Counted from the stretch's first letter, positions 33,160-46,690 are shown. The stretch: DNA of 64,000 nt from Chrysemys picta bellii (GCF_011386835.1 NC_088795.1:12505441-12569440), one strand, 5' to 3'. Notes: generated by a model not told the origin, from the sequence alone. Program-made: numbers and translations.

Positions 33160-33830
33160 CACTGCTGGGCATCCTAGGTCCGCACAATAATGTGGCCCCA
33201 TCAGTCTGTGCTAGAAGGCCGGCTCCAGAAGTGCCAATCTACATATGGAGAATCTGCGATGGTGGCAACAGGCATCAGATGGGTGGTGGATGCCATGGCG
33301 GCATCCCCTCAGAGCAGCCTTTGAAACGACAGACTACCCCTGAAATGTCTGACAGCATCTCACAGATGCAGTGCCTGAATCCTAAAATAGCAGTGAAACC
33401 ACAAGCAGGAAAAGATCTTCCACCTGTGCTGGAGTGATGTTGCTGACACTGGTTGCAAGGAGCATGCAGACCCCAAAGTGGCTCAGCTGGATGTGTTGGC
33501 GGGCTAAGAGCACTTCCAGGCAAGTGCTGCGGGATGGACGGACAAGTTGTCCCACAATACACCATGAACCAAGCCCTAGAGCACCTGCAGCTACCAAGGG
33601 TGCTAAGAACCCTGGGATCTGTCCCTAGAAATCACAACACAAGACAAGACACGTGTCTGCATATCACAGTACGGACGCGCTAGCCTGGGTCAAGGGCAGA
33701 TACAACGCATGTGTAGCAATGAGGTGTAGACGACCAAAGGTGCAGGTTCTCATGTCTGGGTGCATAGACACGTGTTTACTATGCAGTGTAGACACTACTA
33801 AAGAGTGCTTCTCTAATCAAGCACTGCAGC
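33160..33830. other. Unresolved degenerate repeat
   Basis: The stretch has weakly coding-like composition on both strands, and GTGTAGAC words near its right part (33724, 33786) that recall Harbinger MITE ends. No complete ends, target repeats or protein motif were found. Confidence 0.25.
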
Positions 33831-35396
33831 CTGATTGGCTGGCTGACTGGTATCCTCTGCTTCTCTCTAGTATTTAAAAAGCACTTCGCCAGTCCCTTCA
33901 GGGAGGAAGTGGCATTAGCCGTGTTTTTTTTTTTTTAAAAAGCGGATCCAGCCTACAAACTTGTAAATTCATAGAAGTCCATCATTAGGGTGTGTCAGAT
34001 TAAGTGCACTGAGATACTTTAAACCCTGTATACTACCCGATACAATTTCCCCATGCTTGCTGTCCCTGTCCAACGAGCGTACTCAGAAAGGGAGCACAGA
34101 GGAATGAATTCAAGGGTTCCTCTCTCTGGCTTTTGTGCACATTATCATTGCAGTGGAAAATCACGAACACAGGTCATTCAGCAAATCAGCACTGCACTTG
34201 TCTTCTAAAATAGATCTGTAGATCTGGGTTTGTTTGCCCTTTATTTCCCCCCTCTTCCCTTTCATCCCAGAATCAGCATCCGCGTGTTTTTCCTTTACTG
34301 AGCATGAAACAGTTTCACTAGGAATAGAGATGGCAAGTGGTTGAGTTCATGAGTGATGGAAGTCCTGGAATCCATACATCTGCAAAGGCAGGACAGAGCA
34401 CTCTGAGAGAGGCAGCACCCCTACCGAGAAGCAAAGACAGATCTGGATCTATTGGTAGGACTGGGAATTGGGAAACCTATTCCTGGTCTTCTCAGTGATC
34501 TCCTTTGACTTTGGGGAAAATCACCATGCCTCTGTTCCTTCTGTATTTGATTTATCTATGGGGATTGTCTCTTTGGGGCAGGGACTGTCTCTTACCATGT
34601 ATTTGCACAGCTTGTAGCGCAATGGAGACACAGCCTGGGTTGGGGCCACTAGGTATTCCTGTAATATAATTCATAATATTACATTTCTGGCTCTGTCCTG
34701 TATCCTGTATTTAACCCAAACCTCTGCTGACTGCCGTGGGAGATTGGGGCATGTAAGGAATGCATTATCAGGTCCTTGGTCTTATCCAGAAGGCTGCCGT
34801 GTTACCGCATTCAGTGCGGCTGTGACGTACGCATGCAGGTTTGTTAGCTCCTGTTCTGCAAACCTTGCTCAGGTGGAGCAGCAAGTAGCCCCATTGGTTA
34901 CAGAATCGGGCCCCTTATTAACAGAGGGGAAGCACTACAGAGAAAGACGAGAGGAGGAAAAACGAAGAGATTCCAGCAGTATAGGAATGGTGCCAGGGCT
35001 AAACCCTAAGTAGGTCACGATTAAATCCAAAGTATTGAGTACTGCACCTCTAACAGGAGCTTGGAGTACATGGAAATTCCCCAGACTTTAGGAACCTGAA
35101 TTCATCCAATGGATAAATATTTCTATTAACTCTTAAGTAGAAAGGCAATGAGTCAATTATTACATTTTTTTTTTTGGCGTGTTGGGGAGGGAGAGGAGAG
35201 TCTTTATCTGGGCAGGCCTGCTCTTATCAGTGGTTACTAATTCATGGACCCATCCAGATTTCTTTGACTATATTTATTCTTCGTAAATGTCAAATGGATA
35301 ATTTGAATGTGTAACTTTCCGAATTTGGGAGGTTTTTGAAATTCTTTGCAAGCTGGCCACTGGTTAGCATTTCTGTTGTGTGACTAAGCCCCTACC
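33831..35396. other. Unassigned
   Basis: No gene or clear repeat boundary is seen. A short T tract lies at 33924-33937 and a second at 35165-35175. Confidence 0.3.
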
Positions 35397-35398
35397 TA

Positions 35399-35510
35399 GG
35401 GTGACCAGATGTCCCATTTTTAAAGGGGCAGTCCCGTTTTTGGGGAGTTTTTCTTATATAGGCACCTATTGCCCCCTGTCCTGTTTTTCACAGTTCCTAT
35501 CTGGTCACCC
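35399..35510. mobile_element. Tc1/mariner-like MITE
   Basis: A 112-bp element has ends GGGTGACCAGATG and CTGGTCACCC and TA flanks at 35397-35398 and 35511-35512. A related copy lies at 61460-61585 in opposite orientation. Family assignment rests on the TA target and short inverted ends. Confidence 0.75.
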
Positions 35511-36119
35511 TACCCTTACCTCACATGGTACTGTTCTGCTCCCTGAATGGACAACAACAAATTCTGAAATGGAACGAAAGCCTCAGGCTTAATATGCCAA
35601 TTCCTTCCAACAGGAGAGAGAGCACAAAACACCAAGCAGCTGTTTGGGCTAGAGGACTGGTCAGGGATCAGCGATGCGGGATTCAAATCTCTCGCACAGC
35701 CTCACGAAGGTTGTGGAATAATGGTCCCTTCAAATTTTTCAGAAAACAACTTGATGCCTAATTTACCAGAGAGAGGGAGCTACGGCACCACGCATGGCTA
35801 CAAGGAGGTGCCAAGCGGTGAGCTGACCCCCTGCACATCTCATCGCAGACAGTGAGCTTTGAGCAATGGTGGGGTGGGAGGAAGAGGCCCAGGAAGGGCA
35901 GGCTTAAGGTGCCCCTGGCTGTCAGACCTCTGATAACCCTCACAGGACCCTGGGCTGGGGCCTGGTGGAATGGGAGGGCCAGGGCTCCCCTACCAACCCC
36001 CTGACTCCATAATTCAAAGGACCTAAGCCCTGACCACAGGGCAATGTCCACCACGAGAGAAGACCATTGTGATGGCTTTCCCTCTGGGGTATCACCTGGA
36101 ATTGGGGTACCACTGAGCC

Positions 36120-37319
36120 CTCTGATCCACCAGCCTGGGCTCCCTCTCACACTGTGCTTCTGTGACAAGTTGCAGACCCGCTCCTGATCCTACACTTCCT
36201 CCACCATTCACACAGATAGACACACCCAGCTGCAGTTACATGCAGGCTCTCTAACCAGCCACTGCATAAACCAACAATAGAGAGGCTACAGCCGAAATAA
36301 CCATCCGCTTCCTAGCCTAGGACCCCAGAGCTGTCCTGGCCCAAACCCAACCAGTATGAATTTATTATCCACTTCGCCTGCCCCTCAATGTGGAGAGGAA
36401 ATGCAACAAGCCTGTGTTAAACCAAGCTGAGATTTCCCCCCAGACACTTCACTTAAAGCCACACTGGGTTTAAATTAAAACATTAAATAAGTTTATTAAA
36501 TACAGAAAAATAGATATTAAGTGATTATAAGATATAGCAAACAGATCAAAGCAGATTACCTAGCAAATAAACAAAAACACAAACTAAGCTTAACTTACTG
36601 CATAGATGAGAGATAAATGAGTAGTTTCTCACCCTAAGTGATGGTACAAGCAGGCTTGCAGATTTTTAGGGTACAAGCTACCTTTGCTTTGCAGCTTGGG
36701 TTTCGCCAGGTTTTTATACACAGACTAGAAATCCCTTTAGCCTGCATCCAGCACTTTCCCCCAGTTCGGTCTCCCATTCCTTAGGTTTTTCCAGGAGTTT
36801 TCTTGTGTGGGGAATGAAGAATAACAGATGTCACTCCCTTCCTTGTATAGTTTTAACATAGGGTGGGAACCCTTTGTCCCAAACTCAGTTTGTGGAAAAC
36901 CAGACATCCCAAGATGGAGTCCAGAGTTATGTGGCCTGGTCACATGCCCTTGCATATCTTGCATAGTCATAGCTATTACTTACATGCTGTCTGGAACGTT
37001 CATGGGAAGGTTAAGTTCTTCCAGAGTTCATTGTCTTTCCTGATGGGCCATCAGCACTGTCTAGTTTCCTCATTGTTTAACCGGAAAGGCTCGTTGTGGG
37101 TGTCACCCAAAGTAAGCACATTTGAAATACAGATACATAGTCAATATTCCTAACTTTAGATCCAAAAATGATACATGCATACGCATAGGATAATCATATT
37201 CAGCAAATCATAACTTTTCCAATGACACCTCGCATGTCCCGTCGTGTACAAAATGCATCATAATTATGCTATAATCATATCATAATATTACTGTGAAGAA
37301 TATGGGGTGAAGTGTCACA
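36120..37319 (-). mobile_element. LTR (family 4)
   Basis: On the minus strand the block starts TGTGACACTTCACCCCATATTC at 37319 and runs through a highly AT-rich half. The lower boundary (about 36120-36160) is uncertain and could include some internal sequence. I recognise this as a very common turtle LTR-type repeat. No retroviral gene or target repeat was found. Confidence 0.5.
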
Positions 37320-38437
37320 ATCATCACAGCCATATTTTGTACAAATATTATTGCAGTAGCTTGTAGGGTGTGAACATAGAGATGCCTTGGGTCACAATCA
37401 CCCAGAGCGCTTCAAGAACCATCTGAATCCACAAGAACTGTTTTCTTTGGCCATCTCTAAATCAAAAGCTGAATTTCTTTATGTAATAGTTTGTCAGTCC
37501 AGATGGGCATCTCTAGCAAACAATCTTGGAGCCAAGTTTCAGGCAACTGCATCAGGAAACCAGATTTAGTAAAGTCAGAAAAAATGAGCGGTTGCCATAA
37601 AAATGCAAACAGAACTTTCGCTGCAATGCCTGGCTCTAGGTGCTACTGCTTGAGTATTATTAACAAAGAATAATAAATACAGAGGTCAAAAGACTGCAGC
37701 AGGGCTGATGCAGACATCACCCAAACTCTGCTCCCCTGTGTGTATGCATCATGATACAGTCTTCATTTGCATGGGGTGTCTCAAATACAGTATACCAGCA
37801 CATACTTGTTAGGTACGTCGCTTAAAGGTGCACAGTATATTTACATTACTCATGTAAATAGCAGGAAATGACCTTTATTGTCTCTGCTTGCTTTGTGGAC
37901 AGAAGATGCATGTGTATTTAAGGTTATAAAAAAAATGTTACAGTATTCTATTGTAGTATTTGGGATAGTCATATATTCCACAGGGTCATCATCAAGTCAG
38001 CTGTACTCTTACTTTTGCTCAATGTAGTAGTTAAAAGGAGGTTAACTACTTTGATCTGGGGAGTGTCCTTTAGTGGATTATTCAATAAATGGTAACTAAA
38101 CACTGAGATAAGGGTCTGTCCTGGTTGTTTGCTCTGTCGTTTTTGGTTAACATTCAGGGCCAGCCCTAGACCAAATGATGCCCTAGGCGAGGAGCGTCTT
38201 CCATGCCCTCCACCCTTCATTTGTTATACTTTTGAATCCCTTATTTTCATAGGCTAAGAAGGCTGTGCCTCCCCAATCAGCCTGGCATGGCCCTGCCCAT
38301 GCTCCTCCCCGAAGCCCCCTCCTGCTTGCCCTTCCCCCTTGGACAACATTTCCTTGGAACAGGATATCCTACCAAGCCACAATTGAGACCAGAAATTTGA
38401 AGTCAGTGAGTGGGTTTGCTGGGCTTTGTGCCTCGTG
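37320..38437. other. Unassigned with a possible repeat fragment
   Basis: Around 38157 the words gggccagccctagaccaaatgatgccctag recall another reptile repeat, but its limits are unclear. No gene is seen. Confidence 0.3.
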
Positions 38438-38899
38438 TCAGATTCCAGCCTCCGCTTTACTCAACTGCGCTAGTTCCATCAGGGCGTCGTAAACCTCAGT
38501 CACTTGGTACCTCACTGGTCTTACGCTGTCAATGTGGCTCTCCCAGTGAGTGTCACTTACTGGCTTCATGGTCAGATTGGTCATATTGTCCGTGAGGATC
38601 TTCCACCTGATAGCTGATGCTGAAAACAGGATGTAGGTCCTTTGCAGTACTTCAAAGAGAGATACTGAATCTAAAGAAGAGGCTGCATCTGACACAACCA
38701 GGTTGAGGGAGTGGTAGCCACAAGGCACGAAGAAAGCTCTTGGATTCAGCGCAAGGATCCTTACCTGGACGCCACTATTTCTTCCCTTCATGTTTGTGCC
38801 TTGGCAGTCCTGAAGCTCTATCTTATTCTCATTCAGTTCGTTCTTATCTCTCACTGACTGAATGGCAGTGCCCCACCCCTGGTATATCCACAAGGGCAT
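38438..38899 (-). pseudogene. Second hAT transposase fragment (ZMYM1-like)
   Basis: An open stretch of about 153 residues on the minus strand aligns with the central block of the hAT protein at 7266-7529. It has DCQGTNMKGRNSGVQVRIL, then NPRAFFVPCGYHSLNLVVSDAA. It is a different hAT copy, more diverged, and truncated at both ends with no inverted repeats nearby. It could be a remnant or a processed piece. No evidence suggests function. Confidence 0.7.
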
Positions 38900-39019
38900 G
38901 CCTACATCATTCTAGTAGGTTCAAGGAAAATGTACTTCACAAAGTCCGGAAGGTTCCATAAGATTCTACGAAGGTTTGAAACATTCTAGAAGGGTTAGTG
39001 AAAAATGAATCCATGTACG

Positions 39020-39393
39020 TGTCAGAGAATAACAGAGTTCTCACTTTCTATTTGGGTACAGCAAGTCAGGTACTTTATTTTCTCTCTATCAGTTGCATAG
39101 AGGGAGAGAGCTAAACAGGTCTTTCAACAGGTAAACAATTACAGCAAGCATTTATACCTTTTGTTACAGACAATAATGAGCAACAGCTGCATTTTGTTTA
39201 TACATAGGTCATTCTGATATCTTGTTTTGCTCACTAATGTAGACTCTTAGTCTACATTCCATATTATCTACACAAGGTCGCAACAACTTCTCACACAGTT
39301 CTTTCCCACTCGCCTCACACATTCCTCGCTTCTACAAATCTCGCGTTATTAGGGTTACAGTTAGCCTGACTCTTGCTAACAAACTGTCATACA
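39020..39393 (-). mobile_element. Possible LTR
   Basis: The block has TG...CA ends (tgtcagagaataacag at the left, gtcataca at the right), but no target repeats and no family match that I can name. It is a tentative call. Confidence 0.25.
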
Positions 39394-40287
39394 TTGCATC
39401 CCCTTCCTGTCAGTTCTTTCTCTGCTTCCACATACGGAACACCTGAAACATTTTACTTCAAACATTCTATTTTCCCTTTTGTAGCTAACAACAAAAACAG
39501 CACCCCAAGCCTTGCATCGCAGGCAGTTGCCTGCCTCTAAACCCAGCCCTATTGTCATTCCTCCATGACCGTCACCTCCTCCCAGATTTTGTATTAAACC
39601 AACAAGTCCAAATTCCATCCCTCCCTCTTCTTCTTCCTCCCCACCTTATAGGAGCTCCCTTTCTCCAGACTCAGGCCCTGGCATCTTAAAGAGTCCCCTG
39701 GAATCTCCCCTGAGTTTTGAAGTCTTCTGGGTGACAGGAGTGGACTTCCTGGTGGCTTCTACCCAGACCTCCACTACCTAAGCTTAGAATCTGGTTCAGG
39801 GAGCTGGAGAGACACTTCTTTCAGGTCAAAGTAGCTTCCTTCATCTTGCAGCTATGCAGATGGCTTGTCTGGTAAGTTTGCTGATCAACAGGGAGATGGG
39901 CGGCTGCCTATCCCTGCAGAACTGGGTGCAGGAATTGGTTCTACACCCTTGTCGATGGCTGGCTTGGCTCCGACACAGAAAAATGTCCCAGAATCCCTTG
40001 CATGGTAGCCAGAATCTCCACAATTTCTGTAGCTACATGCCAATGGAGCTTAAGGGTTTACCAGGCCTACAACAGCAGTGAGGCTGGTCTATTTTCCTAC
40101 TCCTGCTGATGTAGGTTAAGGCATTGACAGCTTCTAAACTCTTAGAAAACCTGATTGGGGAGAAGCATCTATGCGAGATGACCCTCCTGAGGATACAAGG
40201 TGTGGAGAGAGGTTACCCAGGGGCGGCGGGTATAATAGGCAAAGGAAGGCGTTGCGTCCCCTAGCACAGCCGTCCCTGACACCCGAC
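39394..40287. other. Unassigned
   Basis: A short piece near 39500 (caagccttgcatcgcaggcagttgcctgcc) looks like a reptile repeat. The remainder shows no gene. Confidence 0.3.
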
Positions 40288-40470
40288 ACATAAGAACGGC
40301 CGGACTGGGTCAGACCAAAGGCCCATCCAGCCCAGTATCCTGTCTACCGACAGTGGCCAATGCCAGGTATCCCAGAGGGAGTGAACCTAACAGGCAATGA
40401 TCAAGTGATCTCTCTCCTGCCATCCATCGCCACCCTCTGACAAACAGAGTCTAGGGACACCATTCCTTAC
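40288..40470 (-). mobile_element. CR1 LINE 3' region
   Basis: This is antisense CR1 sequence: ataagaacggccggactggg, then tcagaccaaaggcccatccag and cccagtatcctgtctaccgacag. It is the same subfamily as 57868-58140. Confidence 0.8.
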
Positions 40471-42189
40471 CTGGGCCATGGTGCCCCTCCCACTTCTTCC
40501 CCTCCCTGCTCTGACCCTTCCCTGAGGCTCCGGAGGCTTGCTGCTGCTGCCTGGAGTCTTCCTCCTTTCCTCTCCTCCACCCCATCCCTTTCCCCCCTCA
40601 GAGGTCCCCGCAGCTGCCGGTGGCATCTCTCCTCATCCCCCCTCCCGCCCCCCTGTCCTCCTGGGGCACTGTGTGTGTGTGTGTGTGAATGCCAGCGGGG
40701 AGTCAGTGGCAGACACGGGGGAGGGACGAAGTGAGCAGAGGGGATCCCTGAGTAACTTTACACAGTGAAAAAACCTCCCAGAGACCTAGTAGCAGAGATC
40801 ACTGCAACTGTTAAAGAGCCTTTAAAGCGGTAATAAAGCCATTTGACAGGAAGCCTTTGGCCACATTCAGCTGGCTTTTCTATTGCAGGAAATGTGTTAT
40901 TGGGGTTAAAAACAGTTTCCAAATGACGACCCTTCAGTTATTCTCTGTACCCAGCAGAAGTAACTGCTAACCTGGCTCAAGGAGGAGCTGACATAGCCAG
41001 TGAGTTTATTTCTTGACCTAGTTGTTTTATCCAAACCCAGTTTAAGTAAATGAGTCTGGCAGAGAATTCTGTGTAAGAAAGGGGATTACACTACTACCCG
41101 AACGCAGGCTGTCACTGACCAGCACTTTTTCAAAAGGAGAGATTAGACGTCAGGTTGGCGCAGGTAGCCTGGCTTTTCGTCTCTCTCTGTACAGCGTACA
41201 CCGAACTCCCCGTCACGCAGAGGAGAATCTATCTGGCAAGAAGAGGTGAGTGGCGAGTCAGTGGTGGGTGGGGGCAGAGCAGGTGTGAAGTGTGGGCGGG
41301 GCTGTGGGCAGAAGAGGCTGGACAAGGAGCTCGCCTCCCCCAGGGGAAGTTTCACCCACCGCCCATGAGGTTACCTGAGGATCAGTGGGACTGGGACACC
41401 TGACCTTCCCCCTAAAAATGTCTGAGCAGGAGGACTGGTGGCCACTCTGCCCAGATGGAAGATTTGAAAGGTCTGGGAAGGTTTTTCCGAGGACTGTTTT
41501 TGGAAGGCGAGTTGTTGAAGTCCCAGGAGAAGTGCTAGAATTCGGGGAAAGGGGACCGGGATAGCTCAAAAGGACCTGATTGAAATTGAGTTTATATTCA
41601 GGTGGCCACACGCCACTAGGACTCACGACATTCGACAGCAATATTATTCTGTGCATCCTTCTCTAGCCTCAAACGCGGGAGCATTCTGAGGGTGGAACAT
41701 ACAGGAAATGTTTCTCAGTGTAACTTGAAGAACTTGATTTTGGAGGCCTGCTGGGAAGGAAATCTGTCATGGATTTTAATTGGCCGCACTGCCCTTCCCT
41801 TGGGAAGAAATGAACTCTGGCTTGTGGGGAAAAGCACAAGTGGTTATTTATAAACACTGAGAGATCAGCTGAAAAACTCACTCTACAACAACACTGGAGT
41901 GACATGAAACCAAATGTAACGGCTAGTGCCTCGTCATCCTCCCAGCCAAGACAAACAACTGATGACAAGTTTACATGAATCATGTATTATGTCTTATCAC
42001 TTTTAAGATCGTAGCTGCACATAGTGAATGGTTTTTTTCCCACCTAGTTCAACACACGCAGAAGTCAGAGCCGGTCGTCTTCATCCAGATTTTTCAAGAG
42101 TTTACTTTGCAGACAGACGCCACTGAGATAGGCCTGGGGTCAGTACTTCCATGAGAGGTGAATGGCAAAAAAACACCCAGTCCTGGATC
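40471..42189. other. Unassigned
   Basis: Contains a C/T-rich stretch at 40490-40670 and a (TG)n run at 40671-40686. No gene is recognised. Confidence 0.3.
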
Positions 42190-42192
42190 TAA

Positions 42193-42453
42193 GGGCTTGT
42201 CTACACTGGCACTTCACAGCGCTGCAACTTTCTCGCTCAGGGGTGTGAAAAAACACCCCCCCTGAGCGCAGGAAGTTTCAGCGCTGTAAAGCGCCAGTGT
42301 AGACAGGGCACTAGCGCTGGGAGCTACGCCCCACGTGGGGGTGGACTTTTTAGCCCACGGGAGAGCTGTCTCCTGGTGCTCTGCCGCGACCACACAAGTC
42401 ACATTAAAGTGCTGCCACAGGAACGCTTTAACGTCGCCAGTGAAGATGTACCC
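42193..42453. mobile_element. Harbinger-like MITE
   Basis: A 261-bp element has ends GGGCTTGTCTACACTGGC and GCCAGTGAAGATGTACCC and TAA flanks at 42190-42192 and 42454-42456. The left half holds its own inverted repeat around tgagcgcaggaagtttcagcgctg. Confidence 0.88.
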
Positions 42454-42589
42454 TAAGGCCAAAGCTGATCCCTGCAGAAAAGCCCTTTTGTGTGATCGAA
42501 AAGGAAGCACTGTCAGTTAAACAGCCTGTAATTACCAGGATTATCTGGGTATATCTCACTTAATTATTTCCCTGACATTGTGGGGGCCT

Positions 42590-42795
42590 GAGGCACTGGC
42601 GGAGCTCAGCCCCTCCCATTCTCTTGCTGAGGTACATATCGAGTCTGCTGCAGGCTGTAATATGTCGGTCTAATTTCGATGGTTAGGTTTAGCGTGCAGG
42701 GGCTGGATGGTGCTGGTGGTCTGTGATCCACAGGAGGTCAGACTGGATGATCTGGTGGCCTCTTCTGGCCTTCAACTTTCTGGCTGTTTAGCACC
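42590..42795 (+). mobile_element. CR1-like LINE tail
   Basis: Sense CR1 3' end words: gaggtcagactggatgatct, then ggtggcctcttctggccttc. The 5' limit is estimated. Confidence 0.55.
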
Positions 42796-43932
42796 GCACA
42801 GGAAAGAAACACAGCAATGTGAACTTCCTTTTGCGGGAAGCGGGGGAGTCAGGCTCAGCCAATGGAATCCCGAGCTCCATCTTGGGAAGAAGGGTACATG
42901 GTGGGGGAGAGCCCCACCCCAGTAAGGAAGGGTCTGTCACAGGAGATGTGGAGGATCCTTGCTCCGTCTGAAGGAGCAGGACTGCAGCTCAGAGTTCTCC
43001 CGCCCCTGGAAGCAGGAATTGCTCACCAGGGAAACGGCATGAGATCCTTGGCCACCATTGTTACACCATTACTGACTGTTTAGTGGTCTCAAACTTTTCC
43101 CCAGCGGGCAGGCATCCATCACAAAAACCACTCACATGTTTGGTGGTAATAGAAATCTTTATTGCCAGTCTCAGGAAAGGTTAAGGACTGAAAAGCCATA
43201 GAGACTGTCCCATTTCAGGAAGACAATGGATTATCTGGAGAGTATTACTGTGTTCATAGTCTATGTAAGAAAAAAGGTTGTGGAGTTAAACAAAGCAAGG
43301 CTATGCAAAAGTTTAATTAATGAAGATAAATCAGTCACAGAAGGCATTCTGGGACATAACTTTCCTGAAGCCTGATGTTTTTACTCAGGGAAGCTATAGG
43401 AAAAATTGAATTTCCAACCTGGGTTAGAAAAGGCACTTACGTAGTATGACTAGTAGGACAACAGTGAGCAATTTTGGAAAGAAGGCTTCAAGGAATAAGA
43501 AGGAAAAGACCAGCATGACTGGCTGAACTTCAGTGAGTTGCACCTGGTTTTCGCAAACAAGTTCAATGAATCAATCAAGGTGTTCAATTGCCTCAGAGCC
43601 ACGTCTTCCAGACTGATGAGAAAAGGGACATTTTAATTTTAGCACCTGATGTATGTGCAGGAAACAGATGGGTGTGACTGCTGCGTATTGAGTGGGAGGC
43701 AAGGATAAGAAGTGGGTGGTATTTCTGCAATCTCTGCCTTGGATTTATCATGGATAGAATCTGCTCTTTTTAATGTGCTTACAATAACCACGTTTGTTTC
43801 TGTAAGGCTTGCTTTTAGGCTCGGTGAATATTCTTTGAGAACAACTGCAACTACTAGCCATTGTCATGTAAATGATATGAAGTTCACATGGGCTTGCTCC
43901 AACTCCCATTCTTTCTCCCCATCCAGATCTGA
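42796..43932. other. Unassigned
   Basis: No gene or clear repeat boundary is seen. Confidence 0.3.
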
Positions 43933-44147
43933 GGCCAGGTCTACACTGCGGAGGGATCCATCGAAGTATGAATAATGTAGCTGAAGTTGACGTACTTAGA
44001 TCTACTTACCGTGGTGTCTTCACTGCGGTAGCTCAACTGTTGATGCTCCCCCGTCGACTCTGCCTGCACCTCTTGCTCCGGTGGAGTACTGGAGTCGACG
44101 GGAGAGCGCTTGGTGCCCTGAGTTTGGTTGGCAGTTTACCTCTATTT
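43933..44147. mobile_element. Harbinger-like MITE, right end lost
   Basis: The left end ggccaggtctacactgcg resembles the other MITEs, and an internal gtcgac-rich inverted pattern follows. The right terminal repeat is missing where CR1 sequence begins, so it is truncated. Confidence 0.5.
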
Positions 44148-44149
44148 CT

Positions 44150-45417
44150 GTAATGGGCCAAATCCAAACATCAGCCTGGATTTCTCAAGAACAAATTGTG
44201 TCGAACCAACCTGATAGCTTTCTTTGACAGGGTAACAAGCCTAGTGGATTGGGGGAAGTGGTAGATGTGGTATATCTTGACTTTAGTAAGGCTTTTGATA
44301 CTGTCTCACATAATCTTCTCATAAACAAACTAGGGAAATACAACCTAGCTGGAGCTACTATAAAATGGATGCATAACTGGTGGAAAACCATGCCCAGAGC
44401 ATAGTTATCAATGGTTCACAGCCAAGCTGGAAGGGCATAATGAATGGGGTCCTGCAGGGATCAGTTCTGGGTCCGCTTCTGTTCAATATCTTTATCAATG
44501 GTTTAGATAATGGCATAGAGAGTTCACTTATAAAGTTTGCGGACGAGACCAATCTGGGAGGGGTTGCAAGTGCTTTGGACGGTAGGATTAAAATTAAAAA
44601 TGATCTGGAGAAATGGTCTGAAGTAAATAGGATGAAATTCAATAAGGACTAATGCAAAGTATGCCACTTAGGAAGGAACAATCAGTTGTACACATACAAA
44701 ATGGGAAATGACTGCCTAGGAAGGAGTACTGTGGAAAGGGATCTGGGGGTCATAGTGAATCACAAGCTAAATATGAGTTAACTGTGTAACGCTGTTGCAT
44801 AAAAAAGCAAACAACATTCTGGGATGTATTAGCAGGTGTGTTGTAAGCAAGACACAAGAAGTAATTCTTTTGTTCTACTTCATGCTGATTAGGCCTCAAC
44901 TGGAGTATTTTGTCCAGTTCGGGGCCCCACATTTCAGGAAAGATGTGCACAAATTGGGGAAAGTTTAGAGAAGAGCAACAACAATTAGCAAAGGTCTAGA
45001 AAACATGATCTATGAGGGAAGATTTTTAAAATTGGGCTTGTTTAGTCCGGAAAAGAGAAGACTGAGAGGGGACATGATAACAGTTTTCAAGTACATAAAA
45101 TTCTGTTACAAGGAGAAGGGAGAAAAATTGTTCTTCTTAACCTCTGAGGATAGGACAAGAAGCAATGGGCTTACATTGCAACAAGGGTGGTTTAGGTTGG
45201 ACATTAAGGAAAAACTTCCTAACTGTCAGTGTGGTTAATCGCTGGAATAAATTGCCTAGGGAGGTTGTAGAATCTCCATCATTGGAGATTTTTAAGAGCA
45301 GGTTAGACAAACACCTGTCAGGGATGGTCTAGATAATACTTAGTCCTGTCATAAGTACAGGGGACTGGACTAAATGACTTCTCAAGGTCCCTTCCAGTCC
45401 TACAATTTTATGATTCT
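44150..45417 (+). mobile_element. CR1 LINE with decayed reverse transcriptase
   Basis: A 1.27 kb 5'-truncated copy. A frame at 44380-44652 shows the RT palm, with GVLQGSVLGPLLFNIFING and FADE where active CR1 has FADD. Thumb and C-terminal parts follow in other frames (QLEYFVQF-like, then GLFSPEKRRLRGD at 45035). The tail cttccagtcctacaattttatgattctat matches CR1 3' ends. Stops and frameshifts make it inactive. Confidence 0.85.
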
Positions 45418-45529
45418 ATCAGCTAATGCCCCAAATGTTTGGATTTGGATCCAGATTTTGAACCACAAAGTTCAGGAGAATTCAGAGCCAGGGATTTGAT
45501 TCTATTCATTACAGAGGCATGAGGTTTGG

Positions 45530-45786
45530 ATCCAGAACTCAGAGCCACTATTTCATTTCAAACATATCTCTTTCGCTGCTCCAGGCCAATGGGAGCCGCT
45601 GGAAGTGACGCGGGCCAAGGGACGTACTGGCCGCTGCTTCCAGCAGCTCCCATTGGCCTGCAGCGGCGAACCGCGGCCAGTGGGAGCCGCGATCGGCCGG
45701 ACCTGCGGATGGGGCAGGTAAACAAACTGACTCGGTCCGCCAGGGGCTTTCCCTACACAAGCGGCGACCCCACTTTGAGAAACACT
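45530..45786. mobile_element. hAT-like MITE, right part
   Basis: The right end ctttgagaaacactgttata matches hAT-Charlie ends. The body has an internal inverted repeat (ccaatgggagccgctggaag and cttccagcagctcccattgg). The left end is not resolved. Confidence 0.5.
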
Positions 45787-45869
45787 GTTATAGATAAAGT
45801 CGATAAGAATGTGTTTAGTTTTAGATTTTATAAGATGCTTGTTGACTCCTGCAAGTATTGATCTCACTT

Positions 45870-46690
45870 ATAATCTCCATAGCCCACATGGTATAAAGTT
45901 ATATTGGGTGTTTGCATTGTAAACCTCTGTTATTGTGTAACTAGCGCAAACAGAAAAAGAAGCTCTGATTGAGGTAACGTGCTTGCCCTGCCTACAAGAA
46001 TGGCCACTTGAAGGCAATTGACATATTGTGTAACATCAAAGGACAGAGATGTTGTGATTGCATTCCTAACTCCCTCCAGGAAGAAGAGACCTACATAAGG
46101 ACTCATGCCATCAGTTTTGAACGCTAGAAAGGAAGGGATAAAAATCCCTGCTAAGGAGAAACGGAATCTCTTTTATGCTGTCTGGACTCTGAGATACAAA
46201 GATTCCTCAACGTAAGCATAGAGATTCCCATGCTGCTTGGCATGGGTTAGCCCTGAAGAAAGACATTTTGCCGTCACAGATCACTACAACTCGGTCACTC
46301 TTAGGATTTAGACTACAACTCATTTGTGTTATTTGCTTGCTTGCTTTAATGTGTAAATAACTCATTTCTTTTTCTTCGTTAATAAACCTTCAGTTAGTTA
46401 TTACGGAACTGGCTACAAGCGTTGTCTTTGGTGTGAGATCTAAGATACCAGTTGATCTGGGGTAAGTGGCTGGTCTCTTGGGACTGGAAGCAACCTGAAT
46501 ATTTTGTGAATTTTGGTATAAGTGACCTTTTATCACTAAATCCAGCTTGTTTGGGTGGCAAAGTAAACTGGAGACCGTAAGGGTCTGTCTGTGATTCTAT
46601 GATAAAACTGGTATATGAACCAGGAGTTCACATCTATTACTGGGTTGGTGAAATCTAATTCTACCATCAGCGTGGGGTGCATGTCGTACC
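45870..46690 (+). mobile_element. LTR (family 1, copy C)
   Basis: The plus strand matches the reverse complements of copies A and B (ggtctcttgggactgg, then tttggtgtgagatctaag). A TATA-like ggataaaaatcc lies near 46136 and a poly(A) signal, ttaataaaccttc, at 46380. The ends are estimated. Confidence 0.55.

Noticed and set aside
33160..33700. Possible unknown protein on either strand
   Set aside because: The frames are short, interrupted and without motif. Nearby MITE-like words suggest old transposon sequence.
44380..44652. Reverse transcriptase fragment as a functional gene
   Set aside because: It is a CR1 copy truncated at the 5' side, with a changed FADD motif, frameshifts and stops.
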